Shown piece by piece: positions 1-12,371 of a DNA stretch of 64,000 nucleotides. Made by a program: the position numbers and the translations under genes. The notes beneath the pieces were generated by a model, which ran no database searches, was not told the DNA's origin, and was given only the letters and a program-made list of their open reading frames with translations. Source of the DNA: Nyssa sinensis (taxonomy: Eukaryota > Streptophyta > Magnoliopsida > Cornales > Nyssaceae); NCBI GenBank assembly GCA_008638375.1, contig CM018047.1:49322679-49386678 (forward strand), read 5' to 3'. Position 1 is the stretch's first letter. Every line of letters starts with the position of its first letter.

Positions 1-536
1 GAGCTGCAAAGGCTTTGTAGATTGACAGGTGGAATTAGTAAATGGGAGTTTTGTAGCTTTTCCTAATTGACAAGAGCTGCAGAAACTCAACTGTTTAGAA
101 GGCTTAGAAAAAGACAAGTGAGGGCACAAATGATCTAAGGTGGACTTGGCAGGATGCCCCAAACGATTGTGCCAGTGGTCCAACGAAGTTTTTATTCCTA
201 GCTTGGCAATGAGGCAACGTAATTTATTTGAGGAGCTCTTGTGACCAGCAAGTGGATAAAGACCATTTTCAACCATTCCTTGAAGCAGGATGCGACCCGT
301 CTGGTTGTCCTTTACACAAAAATCAGTACCAGTCAATACAAAATAACAATCATTGTCAAGACACAGTTGATTAATAGATAAGAGATTTGCAGAGGCATTG
401 GGACAATGAAGGACATTTTTAAGTTTGAAAGAGGCATTATCAAAGGTTAGAGCCGAATTTCTAGTATGTTTGACAACTAAACCTGAGCCATTGCCAATGT
501 GGACAGTATCAGCACCCTTGTAGGACTCTTGGTTGG
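1..536 (-). pseudogene. copia pol: protease end and GAG-pre-integrase domain, partial
   Basis: Continuing leftward on minus after the DSGA protease motif, the translation contains a GAG-pre-integrase signature (WHNRLGHPAKSTLDHLC, about 190-125). It is followed by a Cys-x2-Cys-type linker (SSCQLGKATKLPF), typical of the zinc-binding N-terminus of copia integrase. The window edge truncates the gene before the integrase core, reverse transcriptase and RNase H. Confidence 0.85.
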
Positions 537-1432
537 TTAAATTTGTGCATTGGCAGTGATATGAGCGTTTGCGCCACTATCTGCATACCAGACATGTTGA
601 TCATAAGAGTTGTTGGTTTCAGCAGCCAGGGCAGCAAGATCAGCAGGTGGCAACCGTCCCTGAAAAGAGAAGTCAAACCGATGATAACAGTCAAGGGCAG
701 TATGGCCTCTCTTACCACAGATCTGACAGGTTGGCCTATCATTGGCATGTTGATTGGAACGAGGGGTAGGATTGCTTTTATTTTGATTATAAGGGACTGC
801 TGTAGTGATGATCTGAGAGGCGTTTGCGACTTTGTCTTCCTGGGAAAGTTTGGTGCTTTCCATTTTTGGTGTGCTGCAAAAGCATAGTGTTGATCAGTGA
901 CAGAGTTGGCTTGTGCATCAATGAGAGTCTCAAAACTCAAGAGCTCAGCCTGGAAGTCATCGAAAGAGAGGTCATTGTCACAGCTTGCAAAATTGAAAGA
1001 AGTGATAAAAGGGCTGAAGGTTGGTCGGAGTCCTCCCAATAAAAAACTAATGAGATCCTGATCATCAGTAGGTTTCCCAGCAGCTGCTAATTGATCAACC
1101 AAGCCCTTTGCTTCCTCCATAAAATCACTACAAGACCGATGGCCTTGGGTAATGGTCTGAAGTTGTCTTTTTAACAGAGCAATCCTAGACCGTGAAGTGG
1201 ATGAAAACCAAGTGTGAAAAGCATCCCACACTTGTCGAGAAGTTTTCATACCATAAACAGTAGAGACTAGCTTTTCTGTAATAGAAGCAAGCAGCCAGCT
1301 TAAAACACAAGTGTCTTTCTTTGACCACGCTGTGTAGGCTGGATTAGGTGATCCATCAGAAAGAGTTTGTGGTGGAGGAGAGACATCTCCATCGACAAGA
1401 TCAGCAAGATCATGACTCCTGAGGAAAACCAT
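509..1432 (-). pseudogene. copia gag-like polyprotein fragment
   Basis: This minus-strand frame encodes a copia-type Gag (UBN2/retrotran_gag family). Visible family features are a conserved 'TLSDGSPNPAYTAWSKKD' stretch, the 'VWDAFHTWF' block and 'LISFLLGGLRPTF'. The frame stays open into out-of-frame sequence. The CCHC zinc knuckle (CQICGKRGHTALDCYHRF) and the retropepsin-type motif WYADSGANAHIT lie in another frame at 537-863, so at least one frameshift separates Gag from protease. Gag would form the cytoplasmic virus-like particle. This copy is judged dead or at least frameshifted. Its real start is probably near 1432, or in the overlapping upstream codons. Confidence 0.85.
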
Positions 1433-1622
1433 GAATTGGACGCTCCAAGGCAGTTAGTTGAGGCCGACCAATTTTTGAGAAACAGGTTGAGAATGGACCT
1501 AAATAGTAGGGTGGGGAAGAAAGGTTTGGCCATTGGAGGGAGTAGAATTTGAGGCCATTGTTTTAAGAATAATGTTGTGGAAGCGGAAGCGTATTAGCAG
1601 GATCAGGCGTTTGCCTTTGTAG

Positions 1623-1634
1623 GCTCTGATACCA
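1623..1634 (-). promoter_or_regulatory. Primer binding site, initiator tRNA-Met type
   Basis: The minus strand reads TGGTATCAGAGC. This is the standard copia primer binding site complementary to plant initiator tRNA-Met, directly abutting the LTR. Confidence 0.92.
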
Positions 1635-1894
1635 TGTAAGAATTATAAATGGAGGAAGTAAAACAGAGGAGATATTATGAACTGATTGGCTTACCTTTCA
1701 CTTTGTATTCAATTGTAATATATAGAAGATTACATACAACAAACTGGAGAATTTTAAGGAGTACAATCAGATTATGGTTTAGGTGGTTCAAGTGTTGCTA
1801 CATAATCGGTGCCAGCTGCATATTTGCTGAACTGTCTTGATTCTCACTTGATTCTCGCAACTGATCATTGACTAAGTCAGTGCATACTCTAACA
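1635..1894 (-). repeat. 5' LTR of the left copia element (260 bp)
   Basis: On plus it runs from TGTAAGAATT to ...CTCTAACA. On minus it starts TGTTAGAG and ends ...TTCTTACA. It sits directly beside the primer binding site, which fixes the inner boundary. The outer boundary is inferred from the TG...CA rule; the flanking 5 bp is CTGTC, but the partner TSD is outside the window. Confidence 0.8.
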
Positions 1895-2770
1895 CTGTCA
1901 TTCCCACGATATTCACACTATTACTCAATTATATGTTTATATTACATAAATATCCATTTTTTAAATTTTTTTTTAAATTTGGTTAAATACTCTCACATAT
2001 AAATGTGCATATAATATATATATATATATATATGTATATTAAGATTAATTTAGGCTAAGTCCCTAAAAACAAATACAAACCCAGAATTTGAAAAGAAAGT
2101 AGAGTAAAGGAGGACTGAGAGGTTTATTGAATTTGAACTGTCCCAAAAGTGGGCAGAGAATGAAGAAAATGAGATATTCTATTAATAAATTTTTTATAAT
2201 ATTAATTTTAACTTTAAAATTATAAAAGAAAAAAATATAAATATAAAACATTTATGTTATGTTTGGTATGCAGAAATAAAATAAGAAATAGAATGAAATA
2301 AAGATTACTTAATTAATTAAAAAAAATATTTAGAATAATTTTTAATAAAATATTCATTCCATGAAATAAGTATTTTCAATCATACTAAATAATAATAAAA
2401 AATAAAAAAATTAGAATAAATATTTCAGTAATGTCTATTCTACTGCAACGTTTATATCTTATGTCATAATAATAAAAAATATATTATTTTTTATTTTTTT
2501 TCTTTCTTCTGTTGTTTTCAAACAAGTTAAGTATATTATATTCTCATTTTTCTCATTTGTAATCAGTTATTCATATTCTCTTTTTTTTCTAGTAATTAAT
2601 GCTATTTTCTTTTTTATTTTCTTTCTTCCTTATTTAAGCAGAATTAATTATTATAAAATATTATCATTCACTTTTGAACTAAATGAAAATAGATTATTTT
2701 AGATTTTGAGATTGGGTACATTTGATGAGTTGTTAATTTTTAATTTTTTTAAATCGTAAAAATATTCTAT
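1895..2770. other. AT-rich intergenic sequence
   Basis: Very AT-rich, with a short TA microsatellite near 2010-2032 and T/A homopolymers. I see no coding exon; the short open frames here are composition artefacts. Confidence 0.7.
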
Positions 2771-2772
2771 AC

Positions 2773-2861
2773 ATGATTTATTCCTTTACTGAAGCGACCC
2801 TCACATTTTTCAAACCCACACAACTCACCTGCCAATTTCAGCCCCTCTTGCAATCTCAAAC

Positions 2862-2901
<40 letters not shown>

Positions 2902-2991
2902 AATATCTCTGCTTTCATGGAAGCTCACAAAACCCTACCCTTGCCACCATCACCTCCTCCGCCGTTTTCACCACCGCCGCGACGGCGATGA
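2773..2991 (+). other. CT-rich leader and 24-codon ORF, possible orphan gene 5' end
   Basis: A pyrimidine-rich leader with a (TC)n tract (about 2865-2898) is followed at 2917 by an ATG. The ATG opens a 24-codon Pro-rich frame that ends in a run of stop codons (2989-3000). The layout resembles a plant 5' UTR plus the first codons of a gene, but no continuation or splice donor is convincing. It may be a truncated gene remnant or chance. It lies about 600 bp beyond the 3' end of the CruP-like gene, on the opposite strand. Confidence 0.25.
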
Positions 2992-2999
2992 TGGTAGTG

Positions 3000-3607
3000 A
3001 CCATAGCAAGTTTTGTTACGACAATCTAAACTCTTAACTCTTCAGTGAACTCATCATTCGTTTGAGATCCAAAATCTTCGTCGATCGCGAACCAAATTCA
3101 CACCCCCAAAATCTTCGTCTTCATCTTTCCCCTCCACTTTACCGATGCTGATGCTCACGTTTGCATAGTTTTGTGGTGTGAAAAGAACTTTCAGTCTTTT
3201 ATATGCACATTTTGTTCTTAAGGTTTCAGTGTTACTCTTTTTTTTTATTATTTATTTATTTTTCCATATTTGTGGCTACTACTGAATCTATCCTGGTATT
3301 CAAAAACAAATAGCTTTCCATTAGAATGCATTTTGTAGATGGGTATCTTGAAAAAAGAATTTCGCAAGTTGCAACACCAAAGCCTGGCAATCTGTTTGTA
3401 GACCAAAACAGAAAATAGTTCTTAGGAACTGCATACCCATCAGATCCTTAACCATTTGTTTGAGATTCAAATGTTACAATTTACAAAAACTCATGATTTA
3501 ATGTTGTTGAAGCTCCCCTCTCAAGACAAGTTATGCATAGGTTGGAAAGCATAAAATAACATTGCAATTTCTGATATGCAGGGTCATGGAAGACTATTAT
3601 ACTCTGT
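3000..3607. other. 3' flank of the CruP-like gene
   Basis: Contains the presumed 3' UTR of the minus-strand gene that ends at 3608. No other gene, RNA or element is recognised. Confidence 0.5.
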
Positions 3608-6600
3608 TCATGAATCCGCATTTGTTCCTATTCCTGTTTCAGTCTCACTTATTTTAGAATGACTCATTTTGTAGTCCAAACCAGCCCCATATTTCCAAGC
3701 CTCAAGTTGCCGCTTCCATTTGTACTCCATCTCAGCTGGAAATGTGTTTATCAACGGCCTTGCAAAACATGCAACTGGTTAGAGCTCTAGGAAATGGTAA
3801 ATTGAGAATGCTAACACAAGAAAGTGTAGTTAATGTACATGTAAGTTCCAGATAGACAAGCGATAGGGAATCATTCGACTCCTGGTGCTTTGCTTTAATT
3901 AAACTGGAAGAAACAAGACCAAAAGAGTATTATTACCTAATTACAGGGTCAATGAAGGTTGAAAGAAATGTATAGTAAGCCAACATGCCAAAATGTCCAG
4001 ACCAGTCAAGAAGCACAGAGACACCAACCTGGAAAACAGAACCAAATTCATTTGAAAGTTTCCTTTACTGAAAAATAGAACTTTGATCAAAAGCTTTACA
4101 AATGCAGGGGTATAGATTGCATCTATTTTAATTGTTAGCTCACAAGCTCCCAAAACTTGCTGCCATTACAAGTATGATTGATGATATACAACATTAAGAG
4201 TTGTCTACTAAATTTCGGTAATTATTGTTGGCTAACATGATTCAGGAAGGAGGGTCATGTAAGGCAAGCAGCCAGAGCTGAACTTCACTATATTACACAT
4301 AAACCTTGATCCTTCTCATTTTTTCCTAATATTGTGCCACCAATACCGGCTGGCAGTAGAATGACAGAACTGGGGCGAAGATGATTTTTAAGAAAATATT
4401 TCTCATTATTTAACTTCTCCTTTAGCCATGAAAAGTACACAAAAGGTTCTGTCAAGATCCTCGCACATGCAATAAAACTGTAAAAACTTATAGTTGTTTC
4501 TTTCAGAAAAGAGAAACATAAAATAGTTATACTGAATTTTAAAATAATAGAAATATATAAATATAAAAGATTTTCTGTGTAGTTTATTTGCACGGGAAAT
4601 GCGATAAGAAACCATGAGCTCATACTATACCTGCTTGAATATTGACGGGATAATTTGAGGTTTAGTTAGCATAACCAGGCCTAATGTCTTCACAAGAGGT
4701 CCAAACTGTATAACATCCTGCATCAGGATAGAGTGATTCAAAGAAAGATTAGTTCGATAATCTCTTTACAACCACTAAGAAGCAAACAGAAACCTTCCAA
4801 TACAGATGAAAAACCCAAGACAAGGAAACTAAAGAAAAAACATAGAAACCTGAAGAAATGGCCTTAGCACTGGATCCCCAAGCCGCTGGTGAAGTGAAAT
4901 GTAAATTTGAAAGGAAACAAAGAGAGAAAATGGCCATCAGCATTTGAACCAGAATAAATTTTTAGCTTTTCTCGCAGGAACTTGGTTCAAAAGCAAATTA
5001 ACCCACCTGCATGCTCTGAAAATTGACATAAAGAAGCTCATTGATGAAATCTGGTGCAACACTAGACTGTTTTTTTGCTGACATTGCTCTTTGAAACAGC
5101 CAGGATGCACTTAAGTTGGGCTGCACAACATCTTTTGATTAACGAAATAACAACATAAGCTGTGTAATTATTTAAATAGGCTGCACAACATATTTTGATT
5201 AAGGAAATAACAGCAGAAGCCATGTAATTATTTAAAATTGCCACGAAGCACCTACCATGTATGGATTCAGCAGGGACAAGTTCTCAGAGTCCAGAAAATT
5301 GCCGCTGATTGCTTCATATACGCCTTGATTATCATGCAAAGAAAGATGAATTATTAATAAATCCTAAGCTTCCTTATAAAATTTCTTATGAAATTCTTCT
5401 CAAGCATTATCCAACTAGAGGATGCTTGCAGAGTAGACACCACCAGAAATGAAATCATACCCATTCATTTTCTACAGCATTTCAATATAAAGGTCCATGC
5501 TTTAGGATTAAATCATATCAAGAGAGTGTTGGAACAATCACTAAGTCAATTAATTGAAATCCTAAGAAATGAACCCATAAATGCAATTGCATAATAATCA
5601 TCCAAAGTGAAATGAGAAACAAAAGGCTAAATCAACTACATCATGAAGACACACTGGAATGGACTTAGTTCTGAATCGTTGCTCTCTTAATACACTGTCA
5701 CTGTTGATTAGCAAAACTATATAATGTTGCAGTAATATCGTGCAAGTATATACCAGCTGATAATCTCCCGAGGTGCCTAGTCAAGCTCCCAAAACCACCA
5801 AAGGAAACTGGCGATTGTATGCCACTAGCATCACCAAACTGCAGAGAATGATTTTGTGACACTCAGGCATTGCATTTGGCATATGACCATAATGTATTGG
5901 AGGCTTTAAAAGGGTGTAATGTGAAACACCTGTAAAATACGATTAAAAGCTGCTGGCAATGGACTGTCAGATCAATCCACCCCAAGTAAGAAGAAACTGG
6001 TGTCAGATTGAATGAGTTTATACCCTCAAAATCTAATGCAAGATAAATACAAGGAGGCTCACATTAGTTGTGATAATAATTGTTAAAAACAAGTTTTAAC
6101 TTGCACAATTACAAGTGAAAATATGTGAGCACATTTGATAAGACAGTTTACAGTTTGTTAAAGAAAGGGGATATGAACTGCCTAAAGCATTATTTAATAT
6201 ATTCCACAAATTGGAAACTAAGAGGAATTCACCCGGGGGGGTTGGCAAAAAAGAAAAGGAAATCTGGAGGATTTCCCTAGGCTCTCATCATGGACAAACA
6301 AAAGGAAAAAAAAAAACCCTCATCCCTCCTACTTGAACTAAATTAGAAGTGAAAAATTTCTCAAAATTCGCAGTGAATCAGGAAAAGGAAAGGAAAATGT
6401 CATGCAAATAAAAAAATTCTCCCTTTAGTTTCCTCATATGTTCTTTTCCTCCCTGTTTTCCATGGTAACCAAACAAGGTAATTGTATTGTCTTATCCTTT
6501 CCTTCATTAATTAGTAAATCAAACAGAACCTAACGCATTGCCAACCCACAGTCATAACAGCACCAAATAGAATTTTAATGTTTCATATGATATTTGGATC

Positions 6601-9600
6601 TTTACCTGTCACGATAGGTAGGAAAAATACCATATATAACTCTCAAAATCTCCAAATCATCAAGAGAAACTCCCTGTGAAATTTGAAATGCCACACTATC
6701 ATTTCTAAAGTGACTGCATTAACGAAAATAAGGTGTCAAATTTCAAGAAGGATTGATAAATTAAGAAATTTAAAAGAAGTAGAAATATTTATGGAGGAAC
6801 AAGAATAATTGCATGAGAATTGGTTACATATTAATGGCAAAAGTTTTATTGCATTTTTAAATGAGTATCCATTTAGCAATCAGATAAATAAAAAATCTCT
6901 GAATGCCATCTGGTCACTATTGCCCTAAAAATGCCATACCACATTGTTATGTGTCTCATACAAAAATTTAAGTGAATTGATTGGAGGAACTTCCATTTAT
7001 GGAGACTCGTACACTGAGTTAGCCCTTTTTAACTAAGGAAACTTGACACTAAAATTGTATGTTTAAATAAATAGTTTTACTCATATACATAGAATAAATA
7101 TTATCATCACCAAAAATGCTACCAAATAAGAAGAGATTTCCTCACATTGTTAAGAGAACTTCTTTAAATACTGTAATACCAGTGCTTTGAATTGTTCTTA
7201 GCAGCAAGCAACCTGATAACCTAGCAGTAGATGGGGTTGTCCCAGTTATTGTAGTAGAGTAGTAGAGAGTTGGCTAGCTGAATATTTGATGTAAAATCGG
7301 ATAGTCTGGGTCAGGGGCCTATCAGGGTTATCCCCAATATCAAGGATTGACAATGATAATCCTGTTCAATGATTTCAGTATGACAAGCCATATATTCATG
7401 GAATTCAAGGTCCTGGTCAATATAAATTCTATTACAAGGGAACAGACGTAGTCAAAATGCAACTCCTCTTGAAAATGAACTGATTAAATTCAAGCACTCG
7501 TTGAGAAAACCAATGTTTACCGAACTTTGATATCAGGATTATTAATGCATTGCAAAAATTGTGATAAAGTTTCTTTTGAAATAAAATTTACAATGAAAAT
7601 AGCTTTATTGAAGTAGGAAAAGAAGATTCCAGAAGTTTTCAACTTTAAAGACTGGGAAGAGAGGGATATTTTGGTTAAAAAAATAGCAAGTCGAGCATGT
7701 GGTTTGAACAAAAAAAAGGTTTACTTAGACTGAAGATGCAAGTATGACTCCAAAGGGATACAGAATCAAATAAGTAGAAGCATGACTTCTAAGACTGTGA
7801 ACTGCATATATAAATTATAACCTGATAATTTGGCATCAGATCCCAATAGTCTTCTAGTAATTCTTCCAATTTTGGGCATCCTGGTTGAGGATCAACATAA
7901 GTGAACATATAAATAGTTCGATCCATGGGACCTGAGCCAGCAGGGAATGCCTGTGAAATATTCAGAGAAGGCTCAATCCTCAACAGAAAAAAAATTCTGT
8001 AATTGATATCATTAATAAACTAGAAAATGCCAATGAAAGAAACAAATACATGCACAAGCACACTAGAAATCATATTACCTCCCAAAAATATTGTGCTTCT
8101 GACTCTCCAACGTTCTTAACAGTGGAACTACTGAATATGACATCACTCGTAGAGTTATCCTTAAAACCACGACAACAAGAACCAACAACGAGGCAAACAC
8201 CATCTGGCTTCCTTCCACGTCTTATCTGTGAAAATCACAAAACATCTAGAAGCAGTTTCAGGACAGATTGTGGGATTCATTCATTACCTAAGGTGGATAA
8301 ATATATAAGCCAATAGACATTAGAATGGGATGTGATTTCTTTGACAATATAAAAGGTCTGGGAAAATCTAGGTATGTTGGTTTTAAGGCCGCATCTATTA
8401 TTCCATTCATTGTCAATTCATCAACAGGAAGTTTTGCGAGATATATTACATTATTATAATTTATATTAGCCTCTTAAAATTTTCTAACCTTGGCGATATC
8501 AGAAAATGTTATTTCTGAACAAAATGCTTTTTGTGTTCCCTAGGAAACCATTGGTTACTTATATATAATAAGGGTATTGCAAACTTTGAAGAGCAAGCAT
8601 GCAGTATTATACATAATTTTATAAACCTAACCTGCTTTACCACGGGGGAAAAGTTCCCCATTGCATCAATGATTAGTTGTGATGACAAAATGTTTCCCTC
8701 AGCTAGTTGCAACACCTATGGAAGATTTGGGGTAAGAAGTATGTGTTAGTAAACAAGGAATCAAACACAGTTTGTTAATTTTATCTGCAGTCATTTTTCC
8801 TTTTAACTTTGACTTTGGTGCATTTTTAGTCCTGTAAACATTTGGGTTAAACATGTACCCAACTTTCCATTCATTTAAATTCATGTCTCCAACTTGAACA
8901 TGGTGTATAAAATTGTATTGATCACATCCATGTCATTTTAACACCTTTAAATTGCACTAACTCAGATACTCTTATTACATACTGTCATTGGTCTTCTTCA
9001 ACTTTGTTTGACACCTTGATTGGAATATCTATATTCCACATCCATGATATAAATCCTAGGTCTTTCTGACTTTTATTTTTAACTTATTCCTGAATCTCCC
9101 GCTCATTCATCTTAGCATCTTTAACTTTGCTACACATTCTTGGTAACCAAATTGGAGGACGACACCAGATTTAGCTAATAGTCCATCTCCATAGTAAATG
9201 ACAAGCTAACCAACCCAAAAAATTTATTTTCTAGGTAAAAATCAACCAAATCAAAAGTTGTGATATTACTTCAAAATTGCAAGTATTCTTACTGCAGCAT
9301 CGTCATATATGCATATGCTAGAAACGCTGTAACCTTCAAAGATGACTCCACCAAGGGAACTAAAACGCTTCTTCATAACCTCAATAAGCTTTACAGGCCT
9401 ATAATGAAAGATAAAATCACAAATCAGAATGATGAATTGAGTTGTGGGATTACCAGAAGGAAAAAAAAAAAAATTTAAAAAGAAGAAGAAGAAAATGAAA
9501 AGACAAAAAAAAAAAAGAAAAAAGAACTGAGTTGCAGATGCAAGGACCAAGTTTCTTCCAAGAAAACAAGATCAATCTCCTAACTAGTTGAAGTGAATCT

Positions 9601-11895
9601 GCATATGAAAATGTCATCAAAACTGATATAGAAAAATACTAGAATAAAATATCAAAAAGGAAAGAAAACAAAGACCAAAACTTAAATTCATGGGATTGTA
9701 GAAGCAAATGAAAAACATCATTTCATATAGTTCAATTATTTTAAAAAAAAAATTGAGAAAAATAAAAGGAAAGCGTAGCGCATATGTTTCATAGAAATTT
9801 AGGGTAAAAAATGGTCTTGTTCTGTCTTCTTTTTATCACCAAACTTGATTAAGAATATAAAGTTAGGGCATACAATGCTTTACTAATAATGATATAATGC
9901 ATTCAGCTCCCATATGAATTGGGGTTTTGGCAGCCTGCACCCTGGAGGGAAACATATCTTCCTGGTACTATAATTAGAAGATATATTTAATACCTTACTT
10001 GACCCAAAGGTTGGTTTGTTCCCGGTATTATAAATAAAAATATGTGATCGAAGTGCACTAAATGTATAGATGGTGGGGTGTGGATGGTGTTCATAGAAGT
10101 CAATGTCTATCTATATTAAATATTCCATACTATTGGCTAGATGAAGAAAAGAATCCTTGAACTGTCATCACATTCGACAATGGAAAAGAAAACTGAATTT
10201 TTTCTTGTATGACATATAATAACAACAGAAAAAAGATAACTCACGAAACACCAAGATTAAGAATGTCTTCGACCCAAATCTCACCCCTGCCCTCAAATCC
10301 ACATCTGTTCTGCAAAGTTCATAATAGAAATTGTCAAGTTAGGTAGCATTTAGTGTAGGTTCTTAGCTATGAAAAAAGACGTTTGAATCCCAAACACTAT
10401 TAAGGCAAAAAGTTCAAACATGCACTGAACAATAGGTTTTTTCATGCCAAAACCCACTTTCTGAGGAAGTGACTTCTAGGATCACATTTACAAGAAATTC
10501 CTTAGTTATCTTGCATGCTGACTGAAATTAGATGAAAATTACTAAAATTTCCCTTCCAATTGATTGGTGACTGTTCTTAATGACCAAATTACCTCATGCA
10601 TACTTTTATTTATGAATAAAGCCTCTTTTTCACCCACGGAATTAACCTAGAATATAAAGTGCCTCCATGAAAGCCTTTGATGGCGTTACATCTCAACAGA
10701 GCACTTCCTAAGGGTAACATGGCCCTCAGGTTATTTCATTACTACAACTGGGACTTCGTTGCACATTTCAGATGAACTATATTGTTAAAGTTGCAGATTA
10801 TGCGACCTAACATCACCTTTAGATGGATTTAGAAACCCTCTCATCAATTTCTAAAGTTCAACAACATACAGGATTAAATATTGCAGCTGTAGCTTGTTCA
10901 ATGTCTGCTTCTGCTAGAATGCCAACTTCTAGAAGTTCCAGGAGCTCTTTCCTTGATATATTCCATTCTTGTTCCCTCTGGTTATCAATTATCAAAATAT
11001 CAAATGTCAGATTATTGCGTAGCCAACAATTATTAAGGTTTTTAGGCCACAAATTATCTATAGAACAAATTTGACAGTACAAATTCACAATATACCCCTT
11101 TTAGTATATTCCTTTCCACAATGCCTACTCGAAGACCTTTGGAACTCAATGCTGTGGCAATGAAGATACCCAATGTGCCTCCACAAACTAAAACATCAAA
11201 CTTATCTACTTCTTTGTCAGCCAGATCAGAATGGCTAAACAAACCTGGAAGACTTGAAACTACTTTCTGGGGTTCTTGGACAACTGCAAGATGCAATAAA
11301 GATTACATTATCTCTTTTATTTTTCCGGGCACTATACCAAACAATCGTAGCTTTCGAACGAGATAGAGAAATTACTAAAAGGTATATCCACCTGTTTGAG
11401 CAGAGCAAATACTAGACCACAACTGGTCTAACCTCTTTAAAGCACTGTATGAATATGCCCCACCAGCACCACCAACCTCTCCACTTACTGAAATACTCTC
11501 CATTATCCTCTACAAGATTCAAGCTGAACTTCTTTAGTTCAATGGGCATAATAAGCAAAAGCTAAGAACTAGAGCAAAACTACAAACACCTTGTGTGTAT
11601 CTACATGCGAACAAAACTCTTACGTGAAAACACATACATATGAGATGAGAAAAACAGAAATACAGAAGAGAGAATTAAGAAAACCGTACTTGGGTTCTGG
11701 AGGGAAGGGCTTCAGCTCGAAAGGACAGGTTCCTTCGTCTCTGAAGTGGCGGAGTCGCATGTGGGTACTGAGATATGCCACCGCTGATGGGTGGGTGCTG
11801 TCGGACCTGAAGCTGAAGCACCACCATGATTCAGGAAAATTGGAAAGATGGGTTGTTTGTGGGTGGTGCCCGCAAAGTTCAAAGTTCAAACCCAA
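3608..11895 (-). CDS. CRUP: CruP-like lycopene-cyclase paralog, FAD-dependent plastid oxidoreductase (18 exons)
   Basis: My join on minus (high to low) is 11895-11690, 11507-11392, 11283-11096, 10977-10870, 10309-10245, 9398-9293, 8715-8632, 8225-8079, 7950-7822, 6673-6606, 5963-5930, 5838-5754, 5323-5256, 5120-5007, 4885-4850, 4717-4631, 4028-3937, 3758-3608. All introns are GT-AG and phases match throughout. The protein has a Rossmann FAD/NAD-binding start (FDVLVCGGTLG) and 'QEWNISRKEL', 'GEIWVEDILNLG', 'FPAGSGPMDRT', 'FGDASGIQSPVSFGGFGS' and a C-terminal 'RQLEAWKYG'. These match plant CruP, a lycopene cyclase paralog that protects photosynthetic organisms from reactive oxygen. It is expected in the plastid. 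The first in-frame ATG is at 11760, giving 582 aa. The open frame continues without ATG to about 11905, and a 7-bp duplication at 11874-11887 separates it from a likely original ATG at 11908. The true start is therefore uncertain. Confidence 0.9.
5119..5236. repeat. ~60-bp tandem duplication in a CruP-like intron
   Basis: Two adjacent, slightly diverged copies of a segment from 'GGCTGCACAACAT' to 'TGTAATTATTTAAA'. The duplication includes the acceptor-side sequence CTGCACAACAT of the intron, so a decoy acceptor may be present. Confidence 0.85.
11874..11887 (-). repeat. 7-bp tandem duplication at the CruP-like start region
   Basis: AAAGTTC occurs twice in a row on plus. With one copy, the ATG at 11908 would read in phase into the transit-peptide-like frame of exon 1. 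With two copies it meets TGA after nine codons. Confidence 0.85.
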
Positions 11896-11908
11896 AGAGG
11901 CTTATCAT

Positions 11909-12371
11909 TGGAATCAATTCGACCGACGAGAAACATGCGTCCAAGTATTGGACACGTTAACGAACCCAAACTGTCCCTTACTTTTAGCGGGTAAAATTCA
12001 GAAATTTTCCTGCAGTGTTTGATTTTTTTTTAACTCTCCTTTTGTTCCCAAAGCACTATATCTTGTTTGTTTAGGGGATTTTATGAGGCTCAGTGTGAGT
12101 TGTGGATTTAGGCCCCGCGGGGGGGGGGGGGGGGGGTTTCTTTATATTTTATCTTCATCATAAATAAATTTTAAATTTAATTTTTTTCAAAAATAAACAA
12201 AAAATATATATTTTTTAAAAAAAGGGTGAAATGATATGTAAAATTACCAAATATTTTTTTTTTCCAAAATTAAACAAAAATTTGATTAAAAGAAAGTGAA
12301 ATGATATGGTAAATTAAAAAACTATCTTTTTCTTTTTCTCATTTTTTTTTCTTCCTTATTTTTCATAGTAA
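11909..12371. other. 5' flank of the CruP-like gene
   Basis: Upstream region on minus. It contains an 18-base G homopolymer (12119-12136) and AT-rich sequence. No clear TATA box can be assigned. Confidence 0.4.

Larger units (their letters stand above)
1..1894 (-). mobile_element. Ty1/copia retrotransposon, 5' part (continues off left edge)
   Basis: The element is read right to left. It has a 5' LTR at 1635-1894, then a primer binding site, a gag region at about 1432-560, and a protease and GAG-pre-integrase region at about 600-1. The remaining pol and the 3' LTR lie outside the window. Frames are broken between gag and the zinc-knuckle/protease part, so it looks inactive. The LTR has TG...CA ends with short imperfect inverted termini (TGTTAGA / TGTAAGA). 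Confidence 0.93.

Noticed and set aside
11591..12022. 143-codon plus-strand ORF
   Set aside because: Antisense to exon 1 of the CruP-like gene, whose phase, splice sites and homology are much stronger.
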